NCBI GenBank assembly: GCA_020726505.1
Contig: JAHLEZ010000014.1
Span: forward strand, 1,984,001-2,048,000
From: Leptodontidium sp. MPI-SDFR-AT-0119
Lineage: Eukaryota; Ascomycota; Leotiomycetes; Helotiales; Leptodontidiaceae
Direction: 5' to 3'
DNA: 64,000 bases
The position numbers and the translations under genes are program-made. Numbering within the stretch: the stretch's first letter is position 1; the number at the start of each line of letters is the position of its first letter. Positions 58,607-64,000 of this stretch are shown one piece after another. The notes beneath the pieces are model-generated. The model did not search any database, was not told where the DNA came from, and saw only the letters and a program-made list of their open reading frames with translations.

Positions 58607-60130
58607 ATGTCAACACCACAACGCAGCTTCACCTGTTTACAATGTCGTCTGCGAACCCTTCCGCGCCCTCCGCGGCGACTGTTCCATTCATCTTCGCGTC
58701 TCCAAGCTGATGCTCCCCGCCCCTCGGTTGCCCCAAAAGTCTCGATCGACGTCAAGCACATCCGCCAAAATGCGGCGCTGCACGAGCAAAACTGCCTCGA
58801 GCGCAACTACAAATCCCAATCTCAATATCCTGCACGAATAAATACCCTCTTCGAACAATGGCACGTCTATCAGCGCGAAGCACGCAGCTTGCGCGAGCGG
58901 AACAATCGGTTGAAGCTCCAGCTTGCAAACCCAACCACCCTCCGCGACGAAGACTCCGAAGAGGTGCAACGCATCAGGCAAATGTCCAAGACGGAAATCA
59001 TCGATGAAGCAAAGATATTGAAAGATCAATTGTCCAAGATTGAGGAGAAAGAGTCCGCACTTACGACAGAGATTGAAGCGTTGGCAGTTGCGATACCGAA
59101 TCTTACGAGCGACGAGACGCCGAGAGGGAATGATCCCACTGTGGTGGGGTATATCAACGACCACCCTGAACCAGATCCTGCGGCGTCCGATCGAGTCTGG
59201 CGTTCGCATGTCCATATTGGGAGTGAGCTCAATCTTCTGGATTTTGCTGGGGCAGCGACAACAAGTGGATGGGGATGGTATTATCTCCTCAACGAAGCAG
59301 CACAACTCGAGCAAGCCCTCGTACAATATGCGCTCAGCGTAGCTAGGAAACGAGGTTGGGGAATGGTCAGTCCGCCGAGTATGGTATACAGTCACATAGC
59401 GGCAGCTTGTGGATTTCAGCCAAGGGACCAGAATGGGGAGCAGCAGATCTACAATATCCAGCAGAATGCCAGTGATGTGGGGCGAAAGCCAGAACTCAGT
59501 CTGGCGGGAACGGCCGAGATCCCTCTGGCTGGTATGAAGGCAAATACGATCCTCGAAGAGTCGAACCTTCCTATGAAGCGGGTGGGTGTCTCGAGGAGCT
59601 ACAGGGCAGAAGCTGGGGCCAGAGGTGTAGACACAAAAGGTCTGTACCGAGTTCACGAGTTCACGAAAGTGGAGATGTTTGCATGGACGGCACCATCAAC
59701 CCAATCTTCCACCGAAGTTTTTGACGAGATGGTATCTATCCAAACAGAAATCTTCACCAACCTCAAACTGCACTGCCGCATCATCGAGATGCCCAGTACC
59801 GATCTCGGCGCCTCCGCAACACGCAAACGAGATATCGAAGCCTTCTTCCCCTCTCGCAGACCGAAAGATGATGGGTGGGGAGAGGTCTCGTCCGTAAGCA
59901 CATGTACCGATTATCAGACCAGGAGACTTGCGACAAGAGTTGATATCAGGACTATGGGTGGCAAGATTGCATTCCCGTACACCGTGAATGGAACTGCATT
60001 AGCTGTGCCGAGGGTCATTGCCGCGATTCTGGAGAATGGTTGGGACGAGGCGAGGGGAGAGGTTGCAATTCCCGAGGTGCTCTGGCCTTGGATGGACGGA
60101 GAGCAGGTCATCAAAAAGAAGACCTGTTGA
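58607..60130 (+). CDS. DIA4: Mitochondrial seryl-tRNA synthetase
   Basis: This enzyme charges mitochondrial tRNA-Ser with serine using ATP. It is a single exon of 507 aa from the ATG at 58607. The frame is open for 40 codons upstream, but those look like leader. The first roughly 35 residues are Arg/Ser-rich without acids (CRLRTLPRPPRRLFHSSSRL), a typical mitochondrial targeting sequence. The N-terminal helical hairpin that grips the tRNA long arm covers about 55-175. Class II motif 2 is the SRSYRAEAG...GLYRVHEFTKVE block (about 328-358). Motif 3 is NGTALAVPRVIAAILE (about 460-475), preceded by the serine-site strand TMGGKIAFPY. The split between HEFTKVEMF and the seryl-specific STDLGASATRKRDIEAF segment is characteristic of SerRS. 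Confidence 0.95.
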   Translation: MSTPQRSFTCLQCRLRTLPRPPRRLFHSSSRLQADAPRPSVAPKVSIDVKHIRQNAALHEQNCLERNYKSQSQYPARINTLFEQWHVYQREARSLRERNNRLKLQLANPTTLRDEDSEEVQRIRQMSKTEIIDEAKILKDQLSKIEEKESALTTEIEALAVAIPNLTSDETPRGNDPTVVGYINDHPEPDPAASDRVWRSHVHIGSELNLLDFAGAATTSGWGWYYLLNEAAQLEQALVQYALSVARKRGWGMVSPPSMVYSHIAAACGFQPRDQNGEQQIYNIQQNASDVGRKPELSLAGTAEIPLAGMKANTILEESNLPMKRVGVSRSYRAEAGARGVDTKGLYRVHEFTKVEMFAWTAPSTQSSTEVFDEMVSIQTEIFTNLKLHCRIIEMPSTDLGASATRKRDIEAFFPSRRPKDDGWGEVSSVSTCTDYQTRRLATRVDIRTMGGKIAFPYTVNGTALAVPRVIAAILENGWDEARGEVAIPEVLWPWMDGEQVIKKKTC

Positions 60131-62013
60131 GACGAGGGATACGACAATCTATAAAATACAATGTACACCATCCTCATTCCACCCCCATGTTGAGAGGATA
60201 GTGGGGTTCTAATTTTCCTTATTTCAACATTGCCGTCAAGTGGCTTGAAGCTGTCAAGAGACGAGTCTCCACATGAAAGCGAAATACGTCCAACTATTTG
60301 AGTTTACAGTTTTGATTTTGTCTTTTACGCATGCTTTTACTTTATTCGTCGCCTTTTCTAACTTCGCTTTTGATTGAGAAAACATTTCCTATCTATGTCA
60401 GGACGCTCAAGCTACTTGCTGCCTATCCATGTATATTGGAACTCACTAGAGATTTAAATGAGGAATGGCATTTCTTTCGGTCTGATACTAAGTTGGCTTC
60501 ACAACTGAGAAGCCAAAGAAGCGATTTTCTATTCCTAGCCTTCACACACAACAGTTACACATGCTCCCCACGATACCGCCGAAGCCACCCCACATCTCTC
60601 CTTTCACACATGCAACTCTACAACTCTACACTCCGCAATATCCCAATGAATCAGGAAATTACACTCATTGCCCACCAACACCCCTCCAATATGCCTCCCA
60701 TTCGGCCAGTTGTCTTGCCATTCTTTCTCCGTCTCGTTCGGTGGATTGACCCATGACTAGTTGCTCGGCTGTCTCGGTGTTGGAGAGATATGTACTGGTG
60801 GTAGAGGGGCCGTTGGGGATTTGTGATTGCACCATTTGGGAAGTAAGTGGGTTGTTGGTGGCATGCTGGGAAGTTTCCCCATTGTATTGTCTGTCTTGCT
60901 GTCAAGGTGCTGTACTAGCATACCGGGATAGGAAATGACCGACTGGTTTGTTTGCTGACGTTGAGCCATTGCTACAAGTCCAATAGAGAGTGCCCGATTT
61001 GAAGGAGATGTTGCGAGTCTCAAAATTCTTCTGGGTGTTGACAGAATCGAGGTCGATAAGGCAAGATGATCTGAGAATCCGACTTGGTGTGGCGACACTT
61101 CTTTATACCCATCTATTCACCCCATGTCTGCCAAATCGAACACAAGTTTGGTCGCATTTTGTCATATTTGGAAGTGTAAAAAGTTCGAGAGAGCAAGGCC
61201 AATGCCAATTTGCAACGAAGACTCGCTTACGGAAGTGTAATAAGTTTTTTCTACTTATGGTCTTTCGCACAGGGCTGTCATGGGCAAAAAAATGCGTTAG
61301 TGTCTTGCTGCGAATCCTTCTTCAACGTAGGATTGGACACCTTACAAGAGCTATAAGGCACAGCCAAGGCCCGGGCCTGTCTTCTCTGAGATCACTTCCA
61401 AGCAGTGTTGTCAAACGTTTGTGGGAGACGATCACGATGATTTCTCACCCTCTCAGGAGTTCTTACACTTCTGGGTGCCAAGCTTTGCTATCGAGTATCG
61501 TTTCATACTCTGTGCCTTACGCCATCTGGAAGGTCCATATATACGGAAGAGGCCGGCACCCAGAGGGGCACAAGATAGGTTTTACACATAAGCCATCGCA
61601 TGAGTTCAATTGGTTTGTATCTACCATACTGGGTCAGAGGCTTGCCAGCACATTGTAAAGGGCGTCCGCTAGTCCTCTTGCGGCATAGTACTTAATACAC
61701 TTCCAACAAGGCAAACCTCCGCCGTCAAGGCGCACCACACACTAGCCTCAGCCTTACTACCACATTCAAGATAAATTTCATCCCCCTCCAGCTGCTTTTT
61801 CACAATGAACTACCTTGTAAATACTTCTGGTTTCCTCCTCCGATTCCGCCTACTTCCCTACATAGGGCTCGCAGAATCACATTGCTGTTTTCACCTCCAG
61901 CCGCCCCAGCCCACAGCCTCGACTCACAGCGTTCATAGCTTGCTTACTCGAGCCTCCAACGACTCCCCGGGATGGGTCCAGAATAGCCTTCCTGCTCTTA
62001 GATTTCATGCAAT
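60131..62013. other. 1.9-kb intergenic region
   Basis: This lies between the seryl-tRNA synthetase gene and the ankyrin-repeat gene, both on the plus strand. ORFs of 141 and 222 codons (60331-60756 and 60990-61658) lack motifs, codon structure or good splice partners. A non-coding upstream exon of the ankyrin gene may lie near 61.8 kb (ATG at 61805 followed by a GTAAAT donor-like site), but I cannot connect it. Confidence 0.5.
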
Positions 62014-64000
62014 ATGACAGCAGTCGCTGGGCAGCCACTGTTTCTGCCTGCGAGACGATCCCTAGCATCATCGGATGAGAACTCAAGCCCCATTGCAGAT
62101 GGCACCAAGTCTGGACGCCCAAACAAATGGACAGGGACCCGGCAGCGGAAATTAGCAAGACTTTATTTGTATACCACTCTCCAGACGAAATACATTCGAC
62201 AAGCTCTGAAAGAGAAGGAGCCAGAATGGATGCCCGGGTAGGATAAAGTTTTGAACTCCAAGAATTATTACTAAAGGGTCATAGTAAGGAATCTACGAAC
62301 AAGACTGTCAACACGCTTTTGGACAACGACCCAAGATGGCTGAGACCAAAGACTCGCGAAGAGATGGACGAGAGAATATCTGGCTTGTCGAACCGTAAAG
62401 TACAGAGGAAGCTGGGACAAAAATCTTCGAGAGAGCAGCCCGACACACTCATTGACTGCAATCATGACACGAATAAGACCGAAGGTGGAGATGCTAGAGC
62501 TTCTACTCCACCAGAGGACACTTTGGGACATGCATCCAGCTCTGTCCCAGTAGCGGATCCCTTATTCGCCAGCTTCAGTGAAACACCTCTACAAGACCTT
62601 TTCCAGCTCGTGCCCCAGGGTGCTTTTGGAACTGCGTTTGACCTTTTCACACCAGAATCAACAGAACCCGAATGCTCAGTGTTGGATGACCTAGAGACTC
62701 CAGAGGAGCTCCTTTTTGCCTCAAGCATTCCGTCGATGCCCCTGGACCTGGAGCAAATATCTACTACCTCAGTTCGAAGGCCCGCCGAACTTTGGACCGT
62801 TGATGAAGAGAGTTTGTTGTCAACAGACTTCAGCACCACTAGTCTGAAGAGACGGCTATCAAAGTGCTCAACGCTGTATCTAAAGGCTGTTGCACTGCTT
62901 CTGAAAGAACATTCGTTATCAGAGGCATCCAATTCTAGATCTTCGGCTGCTCTGAGTCGGGTCCCGACATATTCGGTAACCGTTGGTGATGGATCGACCA
63001 CAGGCAAAATCACGGTTCGGCCACCATCATCACTTGTGGGTCCCCCTCGGTCGCACGCGGCAAGAGTCACCTTGCCAAATTCTTTGTTGCTGCTCGATCG
63101 GCATCTGAAGCGACAAGGTCTCTGCCTCCCTGGCTTCAAAGGCCACGATTCTGGACATTGTTGGTGTCTCGATGGGCTCGACGGAGAGCTCTGGGTTAAT
63201 AAAGCAGGAATTTTCAACCCACAGAGCAATGATCCTCCAGAGAGCTTGGATTGTCTCGATTTAGAATTCCGGGATCCTTTTGGAAACAATGTCTTGCATA
63301 TGCTTGCCGCCCGTGGTGCAGCAATGACAGTCATTATTGAGGCACTGGAAAAAGGCGTTGATGGCAATGCTAAGAACAATGCCGGTCAGACTTTCCTTCA
63401 CATGCTACCTCGCCGTCTACTGGAGACTATTGCTGGAGACTGGTACCCCTTGACGTATGTTCTACAAAAGTTCAACAGCTTCAATGTCCGGTTTCATGAT
63501 TGCGACATATTCGGCAGAAGCTTCTTCCACCTCCTCACGCGCCAAGCTCGAAAGTTGCGCCCACATGCGCTCGGGGCGCTTAGTTTCTTGAACGTCAACC
63601 TCCCGCCTACCCGTGATGCTTTCGGCTGGATCTCTACCAAGAACCCTGAACTGCAACCTGCACCAATGCAAAGTAGCATACCCAATGCACCGGGAACTCG
63701 ATCGGGATGGTCTCTCGTTGCTGGAATCATCTCTCGCAGTCCTTATATCAGAGATTCTCCACCGGTGATCTATGCTGATTCTGCAGATGGGAGCCGCCTG
63801 TACAGAATCACAGTGTCTCCTCCATCTGAACTGACATTGGCCGAAAGCGAGACGCTGATGTACATGCATGCTCGTATGCTAGAAACAGCCTGGATGGCTA
63901 TCGATGCGCCCGAGACTCAAGACATTCAAGGTCGAAATGGACTTCAGTGTGTTGCTGAAGCATTCCTCAGTCTCGATGTTCTCGAAGGGGATGCAGTACG
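62014..64000 (+). CDS. Ankyrin-repeat protein with N-terminal fungal WT..RWLRP domain (3' end off window)
   Basis: This gene is truncated by the window edge. Exon 1 is 62014-62237, followed by a 47-nt intron. Exon 2 starts at 62285 and is open to base 64000, giving at least 646 aa. Residues about 33-105 form a basic helical domain (GRPNKWTGTRQRKLARLYLY, then GKESTNKTVN and DNDPRWLRP). I take it for a fungal domain found ahead of ankyrin repeats, probably for DNA or protein binding. A Ser/Thr/Glu-rich linker of about 300 residues follows. Ankyrin-like repeats start near residue 410 (DPFGNNVLHMLAARGAA, then NNAGQTFLHML and DIFGRSFFHLL). Further blocks continue to the edge, where another repeat-like GRNGLQCVAEAFL occurs. 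The function is unknown. An additional upstream exon cannot be excluded. Confidence 0.8.

Noticed and set aside
58688..59656. 322-codon ORF antisense to the seryl-tRNA synthetase
   Set aside because: Shadow frame over strongly conserved coding sequence with no features of its own.

Overview
The window is nuclear DNA of a filamentous ascomycete (Pezizomycotina). The protein-coding genes carry short spliceosomal introns, mostly about 43-110 nt, with GT..AG ends and CTRAY-like branch sites. Several gene families are typical of or restricted to this group: a Zn2Cys6 regulator, a CCG-9-type trehalose synthase and an Och1-like GT32 enzyme. The class cannot be fixed from the sequence alone. I see no transposon ORFs, CRISPR arrays, viral insertions or rRNA.

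Left part (0-8.3 kb): an amino-acid permease whose reading frame is broken by one extra G; a nuclear tRNA-Phe(GAA) gene with a 24-nt intron on the minus strand; and a divergent pair made of a DHA2-type MFS exporter and a Zn2Cys6 transcription factor that may control it.

Middle (8.3-30.5 kb): only one recognisable gene, a phosphoinositide-specific phospholipase C with intact PH, EF-hand-like, X, Y and C2 regions. It is flanked by 3.3 kb of gene-free DNA on its 3' side and about 15.5 kb on its 5' side. The 5' stretch is full of simple repeats and shows a strand-composition switch near 17.6 kb.

Right part (30.5-64 kb): a normal, compact gene series. It holds an unrecognised 349-aa protein with glycine-zipper and amphipathic segments, a four-exon SET-domain methyltransferase, an acyltransferase-3 membrane protein, a GT32 glycosyltransferase, a CCG-9-type trehalose synthase, a BTB protein, a conserved-looking protein of unknown function, a calponin-homology/coiled-coil protein, a GEN1/Yen1-type Holliday-junction nuclease divergent from an Arp10-like dynactin subunit, a mitochondrial seryl-tRNA synthetase, and the 5' part of an ankyrin-repeat protein that runs off the window.

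The genes do not form an obvious metabolic cluster. The only plausible functional links are the exporter/regulator pair and the two neighbouring sugar-transferring enzymes. I found no convincing new system. The best leads are the unrecognised membrane-active-looking protein at 30.5-31.6 kb, the gene desert upstream of the phospholipase C gene, and the non-standard tertiary pair in the tRNA-Phe. Splice sites were assigned by eye from reading frame, GT/AG and branch motifs.
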